Origin: Tessaracoccus antarcticus
GTDB lineage: Bacteria > Actinomycetota > Actinomycetes > Propionibacteriales > Propionibacteriaceae
Reading direction: 5' to 3'
Length of the DNA stretch: 64,000 nt
Assembly: GCF_003688855.1 (NCBI RefSeq)
Contig: NZ_REFW01000001.1
Span: 992,001 to 1,056,000, forward strand
The position numbers and the translations under genes were made by a program. The stretch's first letter is position 1. Each line of letters starts with the position of its first letter. This document shows positions 1 through 7,873 of this stretch, in pieces. The notes under the pieces were generated by a model, which did not search any database, was not told the origin of the DNA, and saw nothing but the letters and a program-made list of their open reading frames with translations.

Positions 1-282
1 TCGTGCGTTCGTGCGCGGGACGTGTTCGGCGTCAAGGAGATGGTGATCCTCACCCAGCTGTACCACCTGGAGCGCGCCGTAACGATCTGCGAGGATATCG
101 GCGTCGACGCTGTGGGTGTCGGCGACGTCACTGCACGCGACAAGTTCCCCGACCTGTACTACAAGGGCGAGAAGCGCGAGTGGGCAGCCAACCTCAAGAT
201 GGAATGGGACCTCCTGTCCCGCCGCAAGCCCCAGCAGGATCCGTTCGACGGCACCCTGCTCGAGGCCGCCGGCCAGGACTGA
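1..282 (+). CDS. SanA/YdcF-like DUF218 protein, 3' part only
   Basis: The reading frame is open from the first base, so the true start lies upstream of the window. The visible C-terminal piece of about 93 residues reads CVRARDVFGVKEMVILTQ, then YHLERA, which resembles the conserved end of SanA/YdcF (DUF218) membrane-associated proteins, linked in enterobacteria to envelope barrier function. The exact substrate of the family is not established. The residual sequence is soluble, as expected for the C-terminal half of a protein anchored by an N-terminal helix. Confidence 0.7.
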   Translation, partial: SCVRARDVFGVKEMVILTQLYHLERAVTICEDIGVDAVGVGDVTARDKFPDLYYKGEKREWAANLKMEWDLLSRRKPQQDPFDGTLLEAAGQD

Positions 283-336
283 GTGTCGGCGCCGTTCACC
301 GAATCCCACCGCGACTGGAAAGTGGTCCGGCCAACC

Positions 337-804
337 TCAACGCCCCTGTGGTGTCTGGTGACTCCGTGGAGCGTCGGTGAACGATGCCAGTATTTTCACG
401 AGTGACTGCATACCCACAGCGGAGGCGAGCGTGAATCCGAGCGCGCCCAAGAAGGCCGTTCCCAGCATGCTCCAGACCGATTCATCGGGTGTGTGCGCCG
501 CAGCGGACCACAGGCCCACCCCGACGATCGCTGCCGCGGCAACCAGCACCACCACCCATCGCCACGCGGCCCTGGGAACGGTAAGTGCTGTGGTCAACCG
601 CCAGGTGGACAGGCCGAGAATGACCAGCACCAGCACCATCATGATGCTGAATGCGATCCGCGCCACGATCACCACGCCCTCCTGGAGGGGCATCATCAGG
701 GCGGCCAGCACGATGCCAAACATCAGGCAGGTGACGTAGAGGAGAATCCACAACAACGGCACCTGCTTGGTCAGGGGGTCAACGCGTGTTTCGTCGTGGG
801 GCAT
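337..804 (-). CDS. Four-helix integral membrane protein, function unknown
   Basis: This 155-residue protein has four clear hydrophobic segments, at roughly residues 15-38, 45-65, 82-102 and 112-135, joined by short loops, with a short charged tail at each end. I recognise no family or catalytic motif. It is convergent with the SanA-like gene on its left and divergent from the ESX-like operon on its right, so it is probably its own transcription unit. It could be a small actinobacterial membrane protein of the DUF type. Function is left open. Confidence 0.6.
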   Translation of the reverse strand: MPHDETRVDPLTKQVPLLWILLYVTCLMFGIVLAALMMPLQEGVVIVARIAFSIMMVLVLVILGLSTWRLTTALTVPRAAWRWVVVLVAAAAIVGVGLWSAAAHTPDESVWSMLGTAFLGALGFTLASAVGMQSLVKILASFTDAPRSHQTPQGR

Positions 805-868
805 CCCACCAGTATGGCTGCTCGGTGGTCACAGACGCCTGAACCACGGGCCCGGTACGGTTTCCCGC

Positions 869-1432
869 ATGGAAGAAGCACACAACCCACAGGATGCGTT
901 CGCGTTCGAATTCGACGACACCGGTGCGGTTTCGGCGGTCCACCTCGCCGATGACTGGTCCACGTTCGTCCCTCTCGAGGAATTCGGATTCGCCCTGCTG
1001 ATGGCGTATGCCGAGCAGCATGCTGAGGCCGCGGCGGGTAACGTCGCCGGATTTGACACCATGCGCCCGGGAATTCGGTATCCCACGCAGTTGCGCGACG
1101 ACGTGATCGATCTGTCCCGGGATGTGTCGTCATTGCTGAAGGCACTCGGTTCGTGGTCCCCAACCCAGGGGGACCCCGTCGACGTGGGTGACCGGCACCG
1201 CCACATCACCATCCAGTCGCTGGGTGGGATGCCCAACGACATCAAGATCAATGAGTCGTGGCTGCGGACCGCCGATGCAGTCAGGATCGAGAGTGACATC
1301 GTGGAGGCCTTCCGTGCGATGTCAGACGAGGCACCCAAGGATGAAGTTCTGGGGCAGTTGGCGGGGCTGCGGGAGCGGCTCGCCGATGTCGTCCAGCGCC
1401 GCAACGACCACAGCAGAGGACAGGAATCATGA
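869..1432 (+). CDS. YbaB-like protein heading an ESX-like operon (tentative)
   Basis: I chose the ATG at 869 (MEEAHNPQDAF) over longer frames that run back over the divergent gene. The protein has 187 residues. An N-terminal segment (GAVSAVHLADDW, then a LEEFGFALLMAYAEQ helix) resembles YbaB/EbfC-like proteins found in actinobacterial ESX/type VII loci, followed by a DDVIDLSRDVSSLL stretch and a charged helical C-terminus. The similarity is by pattern only. Its stop overlaps the ATG of the next gene (ATGA), so the two are translationally coupled, supporting a shared role with the small helical proteins downstream. Confidence 0.45.
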   Translation: MEEAHNPQDAFAFEFDDTGAVSAVHLADDWSTFVPLEEFGFALLMAYAEQHAEAAAGNVAGFDTMRPGIRYPTQLRDDVIDLSRDVSSLLKALGSWSPTQGDPVDVGDRHRHITIQSLGGMPNDIKINESWLRTADAVRIESDIVEAFRAMSDEAPKDEVLGQLAGLRERLADVVQRRNDHSRGQES

Positions 1433-1770
1433 GCTTTGAAGAACTTGTCACCCGACTCGATTGGTTCGTCGAGGAGAAGGGAAATCTTGAGGACGCCGAA
1501 ACCGCTGTTCGTGGCGTCCAATCTGACGTCAATGCCATCTCGTTCAACCTTGCGGCCAACAGCAACCTGTCCGCGGTGAAGGCGGCCTACGACGACGCCA
1601 GAGCCGCCATTCTGGACGAAATGGACGTCTCGCTGGACGCGGGTGGCGACCTCCTGTACTCCCTGTCCGGGGCCATTGCTCAGACGGGCCGCAACTACCT
1701 CGAAATGGAATCCGCCAACACGGAGTACGCAACCACTATTTCCATCCTCATCGCGAATTCAGGACTGTGA
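1429..1770 (+). CDS. WXG100-like small helical protein
   Basis: This 113-residue protein is almost entirely alpha-helical and acidic, with no signal peptide or membrane segment. Its size, its helix-turn-helix layout and its place as the second gene of a coupled operon fit WXG100/ESAT-6-like type VII substrates. The canonical central WXG is not evident, though: the likely turn region contains LAANSNLSAV. It starts at the ATG that overlaps the upstream stop. Four bases separate it from the next gene. No type VII ATPase or membrane core is present in the window, so secretion is an inference. Confidence 0.5.
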   Translation: MSFEELVTRLDWFVEEKGNLEDAETAVRGVQSDVNAISFNLAANSNLSAVKAAYDDARAAILDEMDVSLDAGGDLLYSLSGAIAQTGRNYLEMESANTEYATTISILIANSGL

Positions 1771-1774
1771 GAAC

Positions 1775-2551
1775 ATGAGCAGCACCGCCGAAGAGATCCA
1801 GACGAAGATCGACGAGATCTACAGCAATCTCACCGAGGCCAACGGAAAGATCAATGACGCCCTCCAGGGGGCGGTGGACAAGATTTTCGGCCAATGGTGG
1901 ATCCCGGGATGGCTGAAGGATCGCGCGGAGGAGAAGGCGCAGGAGGCCTGGGCCAAGTACCAGACGATCCCTCCGAAGCTGGACCCGGCCACCGAATGGA
2001 TCCTCCGGGAAATCAATGACTACAACGCAGTCAAGGCCACCGGTCCGCAGTACTGCGGCGTGGACTTCTCCGTGGCGGCAGCCGCCGTGGGGCAGGGTGC
2101 GTTGGGTCCGCGCGGGGACGACTGGGACTCGGGCAACACCCAGAACTACCGCAACGCCGTGCAGTCCCTCCCCACGAAACTGCAGAACCTGCAGGACGCC
2201 GTCGAGGACATCTGCGAGATTCTCTCCGACCTCACGGGTGACTACGAGAGCTACTTCCTTGGGGTACTGGTGGCCGTCATCAGCCTCGCGCTGGCCATTG
2301 CAGGTCTCGTGGCGGCCATCGTCGGACTCGTCCTGGCCATTCCGTCGGGCGGAGGAGGCCTTGTGGTCTCCATCATCGGGCTCGTCGTCGCTGTGCTCGC
2401 CGCCGTCGTTGCCGTCATCGCTTTCGCCACCCTCACCGACATCGACGCCAGCCGGGCCACGGCTGCACAGCGGCTCGACGCTGCGGCCACCTCGGTGCGC
2501 AACTCCCCATGGCCCGTAAAGCCAGCCCTGGACAGCGGCGATTGGCGCTGA
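1775..2551 (+). CDS. ESX-associated-like protein with C-terminal membrane segments
   Basis: The chosen ATG at 1775 (MSSTAEEIQTKID) follows the previous stop by four bases. The 258-residue protein begins with a coiled-coil-like region and has a second helical hairpin around residues 105-155 (NYRNAVQSLPTKLQNLQDAV). Three closely spaced hydrophobic segments follow, about residues 160-225, with a glycine-rich turn (PSGGGG), and then a short polar tail. Soluble helical bundle plus membrane-insertion region is the architecture of some WXG100-superfamily effectors or their membrane partners. No toxin motif is recognised. It is the last gene of the three-gene operon. Confidence 0.5.
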   Translation: MSSTAEEIQTKIDEIYSNLTEANGKINDALQGAVDKIFGQWWIPGWLKDRAEEKAQEAWAKYQTIPPKLDPATEWILREINDYNAVKATGPQYCGVDFSVAAAAVGQGALGPRGDDWDSGNTQNYRNAVQSLPTKLQNLQDAVEDICEILSDLTGDYESYFLGVLVAVISLALAIAGLVAAIVGLVLAIPSGGGGLVVSIIGLVVAVLAAVVAVIAFATLTDIDASRATAAQRLDAAATSVRNSPWPVKPALDSGDWR

Positions 2552-2633
2552 CTCGACGACGGGATGCGGCTGAAAGCACGTAGCGGGCGTCGGTTGCCGT
2601 GTCCTGGCCCATGAGACGAAGGGCGTCGCCGCG

Positions 2634-2843
2634 TCAGTCGTTCTTCTTCGTGAGGGCCGACTCCTTGTGCGCCGCCCCTGCGCCGGATTTGTCGGACAGG
2701 ACGATCCACATGGGCTCGTCCTCGCTGGCCGTGAACTTCTGTTTGTCGAACTGGAAGTCCTTGGTGCGCTTCTCCTTCACCACCCCGTGGGTCCTGCCCT
2801 GGGACGTGTTCCAGGACACGTGGTCGCCGATCGTCAATGCCAT
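2634..2843 (-). CDS. DUF2945 (hypervirulence-associated TUDOR-like) small protein
   Basis: The ATG at 2843 is preceded by a strong AAGGAG site and begins MALTIGDHVSWNTSQGRTHG. The 69-residue product matches the DUF2945 family: a compact SH3/TUDOR-like beta barrel with GDxVxWN near the start, a central TxxGVVxEKRT strand pair and a lysine-rich end. Family members are widespread small cytosolic proteins of unknown biochemistry. The gene sits alone between convergent and co-directional neighbours, 81 bases upstream of the ugd stop. Confidence 0.8.
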   Translation of the reverse strand: MALTIGDHVSWNTSQGRTHGVVKEKRTKDFQFDKQKFTASEDEPMWIVLSDKSGAGAAHKESALTKKND

Positions 2844-2924
2844 GGTTGCTCTCCTTCGGGGTGGCAGCATCGGTGGACGCGATGATCAGTCGTCATCGGG
2901 TCAGGGTCGCCGTCGGACGTCGCA

Positions 2925-4268
2925 TCACCAGGTGGAGACGCCGCGACCCATGCCGTGGTAGTTCCAGCCGGCGTCGTGCCAGCGGTGCGGGTCCAGCACG
3001 TTGCGGCCATCGATGATCGTGGGCGTGGCCACCAGCGACAGCAGGGCCGCCGGGTCCAGCTCCACGTATTCCTTCCACGGCGTCAGAACCATCACCACGT
3101 CGGCGCCAGTGACGGCCTCGGTGACGGTGTCCGCCACGTCGAGGTCGGGGCGGCGGCGGCGCAGCTCGGCGCCCGCGGCTGGATCCACCACCACAACGTG
3201 CGCGCCGCGCCCCAGCAACTGGTCGGCGATGTCGAGGGCGGGGGAGTCCCGCAGGTCGTCGGTGTCCGGCTTGAAGGTGATGCCCAGCACCGCGATGTTC
3301 CTCCCCTCCAGGGATCCGCCAACGGCGCTCTCGGCGAGCTGGACCGCGTGGTGTCGGCGCCGCAGGTTGATGGCATCCACCTCGCGGAGGAACGTCAGCG
3401 CCTCATCCACACCCAACTCCTGGGCTCGCGCCATGAAGGCGCGGATGTCCTTGGGCAGGCAGCCGCCACCGAACCCGATGCCTGCCTGCAGGAACTTGGC
3501 GCCGATCCGGTCGTCATAGCCGATGGCCTCGGCGAGCCGGGTGACGTCGCCGCCGGTGGCGTCGCACAGCTCCGCCATGGAGTTGATGAAGGAGATCTTG
3601 GTGGCCAGGAACGAGTTGGCGGCCACCTTCACGAGTTCCGCGGTGGCGTAGTTCGCCACGACCACGGGGGTACCGGCGGCCACCTGGGGGGCGTAGCACT
3701 CGTCCAGGAGCTTCCGGGCAGCCGTGCCGGCGGGGATGTCGACGGGTAGCCCGTACACGATCCGGTCGGGGTGAAGGGTGTCGTCGACGGCGTAGCCCTC
3801 GCGCAGGAACTCGGGGTTCCACGCGAGGATCAGGTTGTTGCCGTCCGCGGCGATGCGCTCCGCCAAGGCCTGTGCAGTCCCGACGGGGACCGTCGACTTG
3901 CCCACCACCACGGCAGGGCGGTCCGCGGGGCGATCCTCGGCGTGGGCCAGGACCGTGTCCAGGGCGGCGGAGACGTAGCGCATGTCGGCCCCCAGCTGCC
4001 CCTCCAGTTGGGGTGTCCCAACGGCGATGAAGTGCAGGTCCGCATCGGCGATGAGCGTCGCGTCGGTGGTGAACCGGAGCCGCCCCGCCGCCACGTTGCG
4101 GGACAGCATCTCGGGCAGTCCGGGTTCGTGGAACGGGGCCACCCCCGCAGCCAGGGAGGCGACCCGCAGGTCATCAACGTCGAGGCCGACCACGTCGTGC
4201 CCGATGTCGGCCATGCAGACGGCATGGACGGCACCGAGGTAGCCGCAACCGATCACTGAAATGCGCAT
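2925..4268 (-). CDS. ugd: UDP-glucose 6-dehydrogenase
   Basis: The 447-residue protein oxidises UDP-glucose to UDP-glucuronate with two NAD+, supplying uronic acid for cell-surface polysaccharides. The N-terminus is a Rossmann dinucleotide-binding motif (MRISVIGCGYLGAVHA). NPEFLREG and the catalytic-cysteine motif GFGGGCLPKDIRAF are present, and the C-terminal domain carries LGITFKPDTDDLRDSP. Length and motif order are those of the family. It is not in an obvious polysaccharide operon: an aldo/keto reductase lies 48 bases upstream on the same strand. A GDP-mannose dehydrogenase is less likely given the motif set. Confidence 0.93.
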   Translation of the reverse strand: MRISVIGCGYLGAVHAVCMADIGHDVVGLDVDDLRVASLAAGVAPFHEPGLPEMLSRNVAAGRLRFTTDATLIADADLHFIAVGTPQLEGQLGADMRYVSAALDTVLAHAEDRPADRPAVVVGKSTVPVGTAQALAERIAADGNNLILAWNPEFLREGYAVDDTLHPDRIVYGLPVDIPAGTAARKLLDECYAPQVAAGTPVVVANYATAELVKVAANSFLATKISFINSMAELCDATGGDVTRLAEAIGYDDRIGAKFLQAGIGFGGGCLPKDIRAFMARAQELGVDEALTFLREVDAINLRRRHHAVQLAESAVGGSLEGRNIAVLGITFKPDTDDLRDSPALDIADQLLGRGAHVVVVDPAAGAELRRRRPDLDVADTVTEAVTGADVVMVLTPWKEYVELDPAALLSLVATPTIIDGRNVLDPHRWHDAGWNYHGMGRGVSTW

Positions 4269-4316
4269 GGCCCTCAGGTTAGCGGGAGCCCCTTGGCTCT
4301 GCCCGGGTAACGGAGG

Positions 4317-5144
4317 TCACGGCTCGACGGTGGCCGGGTCGGGGCCGATGCGGTTGCCTGCGCTGATTCCGTCGATGGCTTCCATCTGCTCGGAGTTCAG
4401 CGTCACGTTCAGCGCCTCGAAGTTGGCACGGATGCGCTCAGGGTTCGTGGACTTGGGGATGGTCACGAAACCGCGGCCGAGGTGCCAGCGAATGATCACC
4501 TGGGCGGGCGTGGCGCCGGTGGCCTCCGCGATGCGCAGGATCTCGGGGTGCTCCAGATCGGAGGCCTGACCCAGCGGGCTCCAGCTCTCGATGACGACGC
4601 CGAGGTCCGAGCAGTGATTCAGGAGGTCGTCGGGCTGGAAGGTGGGGTGCAGTTCGATCTGGTTGACCGACGGCGTGATGCCCGTCTCGTCGAGGATGGT
4701 GTCCAGGTGCTCCGGCAGGAAGTTGGACACCCCGATGCTGCGGGTGAGGCCCTCGGAGCGGAAGTCGATCATCTGCTCCCACGTCTCCACGTAGGTACCC
4801 GCCGCCGGGCAGGGCCAGTGGATCAGGTACAGGTCAACGTGGTCCAGGCCCAGCTTCTCGAGGCTGCGGGTGATGCCCTCACGGGCGTTGTCCCTGCCCT
4901 GTGCCTTGTTCCACAGCTTGGTGGTGACGAAGATCTCGTCGCGGGCGAGGCCGGACTCGGCGATGGCGCGTCCCACCCCCACCTCGTTGCGGTAGATGGC
5001 TGCGGTGTCCACGTGACGGTAGCCGGCCTCGAACGCGGCCAGGGTGGCGCGGTGCGCCTCGTCGTCGTCCATCTGGAACACGCCCAGACCGAGCTGCGGG
5101 ATCTGCGTGCCGTCGTTGAGCTTCTTCAGCGGTGCGCTGGTCAT
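4317..5144 (-). CDS. Aldo/keto reductase
   Basis: The start is set at the ATG at 5144 (MTSAPLKKLNDG), which has GGAGG seven bases upstream; a longer frame to 5177 lacks support. The 275-residue protein is an (alpha/beta)8 NADPH-dependent reductase. It shows LGLGVFQM, HVDTAAIYRNE with the Asp and Tyr of the tetrad, the catalytic Lys in TTKLWN, and LIHWP with the His. The C-terminal IPKSTNPERIRAN binds the NADPH phosphate. It looks like the 2,5-diketo-gluconate reductase subgroup, but the substrate cannot be read from sequence. It is divergent from argS across about 100 bases. Confidence 0.92.
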   Translation of the reverse strand: MTSAPLKKLNDGTQIPQLGLGVFQMDDDEAHRATLAAFEAGYRHVDTAAIYRNEVGVGRAIAESGLARDEIFVTTKLWNKAQGRDNAREGITRSLEKLGLDHVDLYLIHWPCPAAGTYVETWEQMIDFRSEGLTRSIGVSNFLPEHLDTILDETGITPSVNQIELHPTFQPDDLLNHCSDLGVVIESWSPLGQASDLEHPEILRIAEATGATPAQVIIRWHLGRGFVTIPKSTNPERIRANFEALNVTLNSEQMEAIDGISAGNRIGPDPATVEP

Positions 5145-5243
5145 GTCGCCTCCAAGGTGTTGGTTGTCGGTCCCCATTCAACACGCTCCGGACAAGTGCG
5201 TGCCCATGGTCCCCATTGGGCCGCGCCCAGCACGCATGGAAGA

Positions 5244-6887
5244 ATGACGATCATGCAATCCTTGCCAGCCCTGCTGGATGCCCGTGTCCGCGACGTTGTC
5301 GGAATAGACCCCGAGATGCGGCCGGCCACCAAGCCGCAGTTCGGGCACTTCCAGTCCAACGTGGCGTTGCGTCTCGCGAAGCAGGAAGGCCGTCCCCCCC
5401 GCGAGGTGGCGGCCGGGATCATCGAGCAGCTGGACGTGGCGGACCTGTGCGAGCCGCTGGAGATCGCCGGCCCCGGGTTCATCAATTTCCGGATGCGCGC
5501 CGACGTCCTGGCGGCCGCGGCCAGCGCCATCCTGGAGGACCCCCACGGCGGGCTGAACGTCACCTCGTACCCGCAGCGTGTGGTCATCGATTACTCGGCG
5601 CCCAACGTGGCCAAGCAGATGCATGTTGGCCACCTGCGCTCCACCATCATCGGGGACTGCTTCAACAGGGTGCTGCGCGCGCTGGGACACACGGTGATCG
5701 CCCAGAACCACATCGGCGACTGGGGACGCCAGTTCGGCATGCTCGTCGAGCAGATCCTCGTCGAGGACCTCGACCCCAGCACCCTCGACCTGGCCTCGGC
5801 GGAGGCGCTGTACCAGCGCGCCAACGCCCACCTGAAGGAGGACGAGGAGTTCGCCACCCGCTCCCGCGACCGTGTGGTCAAGCTGCAGGCCGGCGACGAG
5901 CTGACCCGTCGCATCTGGCAGCAGCTCATCGACGTGTCACTGGCGGGCTTCAACGCCACCTACGCCCGCATGAACGTGCTCCTCACCGACGACGACCTGG
6001 CGGGCGAGTCCACCTACAACGACGACCTGGCGGCCGTGTGCGAGGACCTCGAGTCCCGCGGCATCGCCGTCGTCGACGACGGCGCACTCGTGGCGTTCGT
6101 CCCCGGCTTCAACGCTCCCGCCATCATTCGCAACCAGCGGGGCGGTTACGGCTATGCCACCACCGACCTGGCGGCCATCCGTCACCGTGTCGGCGACCTG
6201 GCCGCGGACCGCATCATCTACGTTGTCGGCGCACCGCAGACGCTCCACTTCGCGCAGGTGTTCGCCGTGGCGCGGGCCGCCGGCTACCTGCCCGACGATG
6301 TCGCGGCGCAGCACGTCGGGTTCGGGCAGGTGCTCGGCGCCGACGGCAAGAAGTTCTCCACGCGGGAAGGCACCGCCGTGTCCCTCGACGTGCTGCTCGA
6401 CGAGGCCGAGGCGGAGGCCGCCCCCAACATCGCGCTGGCCGCCATCAAGTACGCGGACCTCTCCAGCAGCCTGCAGAAGGACTACACCTTCGACGCGTCC
6501 CGGATGGTGCAGACCACCGGTGACACCGGCCCGTACCTCCAGTACGCCCACGCCCGGATGTGCCAGATCCTGCGCAGGGCCGAGGCCGAACACATCGGGT
6601 TCGGTGCCGTCGCGGTCCTGGCGGACCCCGCCGAGCAACAGCTCGCACTACTGCTGAGCCGGTTCGGCGAGGTGGTCGACGACGTGGCCGACACCCTGGC
6701 CCCCCACAAGCTGTGCGGGTACCTCTACGACGTCGCGGGCGCGCTCGCCACGTTCTACGAGGCCTGCCCCGTGCTGAAGTCCGACGGCGAGGTCCGCTCC
6801 TCGCGCCTCGCGCTGTGCGCGGCCACGAAGTCCGTGATCAGCAGGGGCCTGCACCTGCTGGGGATCGACGCCCCCGACCGCATGTGA
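5244..6887 (+). CDS. argS: Arginyl-tRNA synthetase
   Basis: This class I synthetase attaches arginine to tRNA-Arg. The 547-residue protein has the N-terminal Arg-S additional domain (KPQFGHFQSNVAL), the HIGH-type motif as HVGHLRS near residue 125, a KMSK-like loop GKKFSTREGTAV near residue 370, and a C-terminal DALR anticodon-binding domain ending LHLLGIDAPDRM. Two starts are possible: ATG 5244 (MTIMQSL) or ATG 5253 (MQSLPAL). The second is better spaced from the GGAAG at 5238-5242. The frame continues far upstream over the aldo/keto reductase, but that part is a shadow. Confidence 0.95.
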   Translation: MTIMQSLPALLDARVRDVVGIDPEMRPATKPQFGHFQSNVALRLAKQEGRPPREVAAGIIEQLDVADLCEPLEIAGPGFINFRMRADVLAAAASAILEDPHGGLNVTSYPQRVVIDYSAPNVAKQMHVGHLRSTIIGDCFNRVLRALGHTVIAQNHIGDWGRQFGMLVEQILVEDLDPSTLDLASAEALYQRANAHLKEDEEFATRSRDRVVKLQAGDELTRRIWQQLIDVSLAGFNATYARMNVLLTDDDLAGESTYNDDLAAVCEDLESRGIAVVDDGALVAFVPGFNAPAIIRNQRGGYGYATTDLAAIRHRVGDLAADRIIYVVGAPQTLHFAQVFAVARAAGYLPDDVAAQHVGFGQVLGADGKKFSTREGTAVSLDVLLDEAEAEAAPNIALAAIKYADLSSSLQKDYTFDASRMVQTTGDTGPYLQYAHARMCQILRRAEAEHIGFGAVAVLADPAEQQLALLLSRFGEVVDDVADTLAPHKLCGYLYDVAGALATFYEACPVLKSDGEVRSSRLALCAATKSVISRGLHLLGIDAPDRM

Positions 6888-6952
6888 CGCTCGCTTGAGT
6901 GCGGCGCAACGGGGCGTTCGTTCTGTGTGGGCCGCTCGTGAGGTGCGGGAAG

Positions 6953-7000
6953 TCCTTCGATACGCCCGGCGACTTCGTCGCGGGGCTACTCAGGAAACGA
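6953..7000. repeat. Dispersed palindromic repeat, copy 1
   Basis: This non-coding stretch between the convergent argS and ppgK ends reads TCCTTCGATACGCCC, then a hairpin whose arms GCCCGGCGAC and GTCGCGGGGC pair at nine of ten positions, then GGCTACTCAGGAAACGA. A closely related element lies at 53265-53321 (shared TTCGATACGCC, GTCGCG and GGCTACTCA). Such TTCGATACGC...GGCTACTCA elements behave like REP-type repeats in some actinobacterial genomes. That is recollection, not a search. Confidence 0.6.
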
Positions 7001-7016
7001 CTGAGGCGGGCCTCAG
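7001..7016 (-). terminator. Stem-loop overlapping the ppgK stop codon
   Basis: CTGAGG/CCTCAG arms flank a four-base CGGG loop, and the TGA stop of ppgK (7013-7015) lies inside the stem. The downstream bases on the minus strand (TCGTTTCC) are only moderately T-rich, so this is a weak intrinsic terminator or an mRNA 3'-end stabiliser. Confidence 0.45.
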
Positions 7017-7819
7017 ACGGCGGGGTCGGTGGCTTCCGGGTTGACTGTGGTGTCCAGCATGTCCGGGTGCTCGATGGCGTCGCGGGCCGCGAGGGCCGCG
7101 CCGACGATGCCAGCCTTGTTGCGCATCACCGCGGGGACGATGGGGGTGCGTAGTTTCAGGAGATGCATGAACTGGTCCGCGTCCTTGGAGACGCCGCCAC
7201 CCACCACGAACAGGTCGGGGGAGAACAGCATCTCTACGTGGCTGTAGTAGCGCTGCAGACGCACGGCCCACTCAGCGTAGGACAGGCCTTCCTTGTCCTT
7301 GATCGACGACGCCGCCCGCGTTTCCGCATCGTGCCCGTCGAGCTCCAGATGGCCGAGTTCCGCGTTCGGGATGAGGACGCCGCGGTGGATGATGGCGGAA
7401 CCGATGCCGGTGCCGAGTGTGGTGAGGATGACGAGTCCGGGGTGACCTTTCGCGGCGCCGAAGTGGACCTCCGCAAGGCCGGCTGCGTCGGCGTCGTTGA
7501 CGAGGGTGAAGCTGCGGCCCAGCGCATCCTGCAGGAACTTCTCGGCGTGGATACCGGTCCACGACTTGTGCAGGTTCGCGATGAACGGCACCACACCATG
7601 CACCACGGGCGCCGGGATGGTGAGGCCGATGGGGGCGTCGCCAATGTCGTCGGAGAAGTGTTCGATGATCTGGGCCATGACGCGGGCCACGTTCTTCGGG
7701 GTGGACTTCTCCGGCGTGGGGATACGGAGGCGGTCGGCGGTGAACTCACCGGTTTCCAGGTCCACGGGCGCGCCCTTGATGCCGGATCCGCCCACGTCAA
7801 TGCCCAGAATGATGCTCAT
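7013..7819 (-). CDS. ppgK: Polyphosphate glucokinase
   Basis: This 268-residue ROK-family kinase phosphorylates glucose using polyphosphate (and usually ATP), a hallmark of actinobacteria and especially propionibacteria. The start at 7819 gives [20 protein letters not shown], with the phosphate-binding motif at residues 5-12. Further motifs are [12 protein letters not shown] (adenosine/phosphate), [12 protein letters not shown] (catalytic region) and [18 protein letters not shown]. The length is typical. It is transcribed alone, convergent with argS. Its 3' end forms a small hairpin next to a dispersed repeat. Confidence 0.93.
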   Translation of the reverse strand: MSIILGIDVGGSGIKGAPVDLETGEFTADRLRIPTPEKSTPKNVARVMAQIIEHFSDDIGDAPIGLTIPAPVVHGVVPFIANLHKSWTGIHAEKFLQDALGRSFTLVNDADAAGLAEVHFGAAKGHPGLVILTTLGTGIGSAIIHRGVLIPNAELGHLELDGHDAETRAASSIKDKEGLSYAEWAVRLQRYYSHVEMLFSPDLFVVGGGVSKDADQFMHLLKLRTPIVPAVMRNKAGIVGAALAARDAIEHPDMLDTTVNPEATDPAV

Positions 7820-7873
7820 GGACGCACAGCGTAGCGGCATGAGTGTGGGGTGTCGGGGTGGAGGGTCCGAAAG

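Noticed and set aside
4482-5243. In-frame upstream extension of argS
   Set aside because: It lies antisense to the aldo/keto reductase, has no ArgRS similarity, and a normal ArgRS N-terminus starts at 5244/5253.
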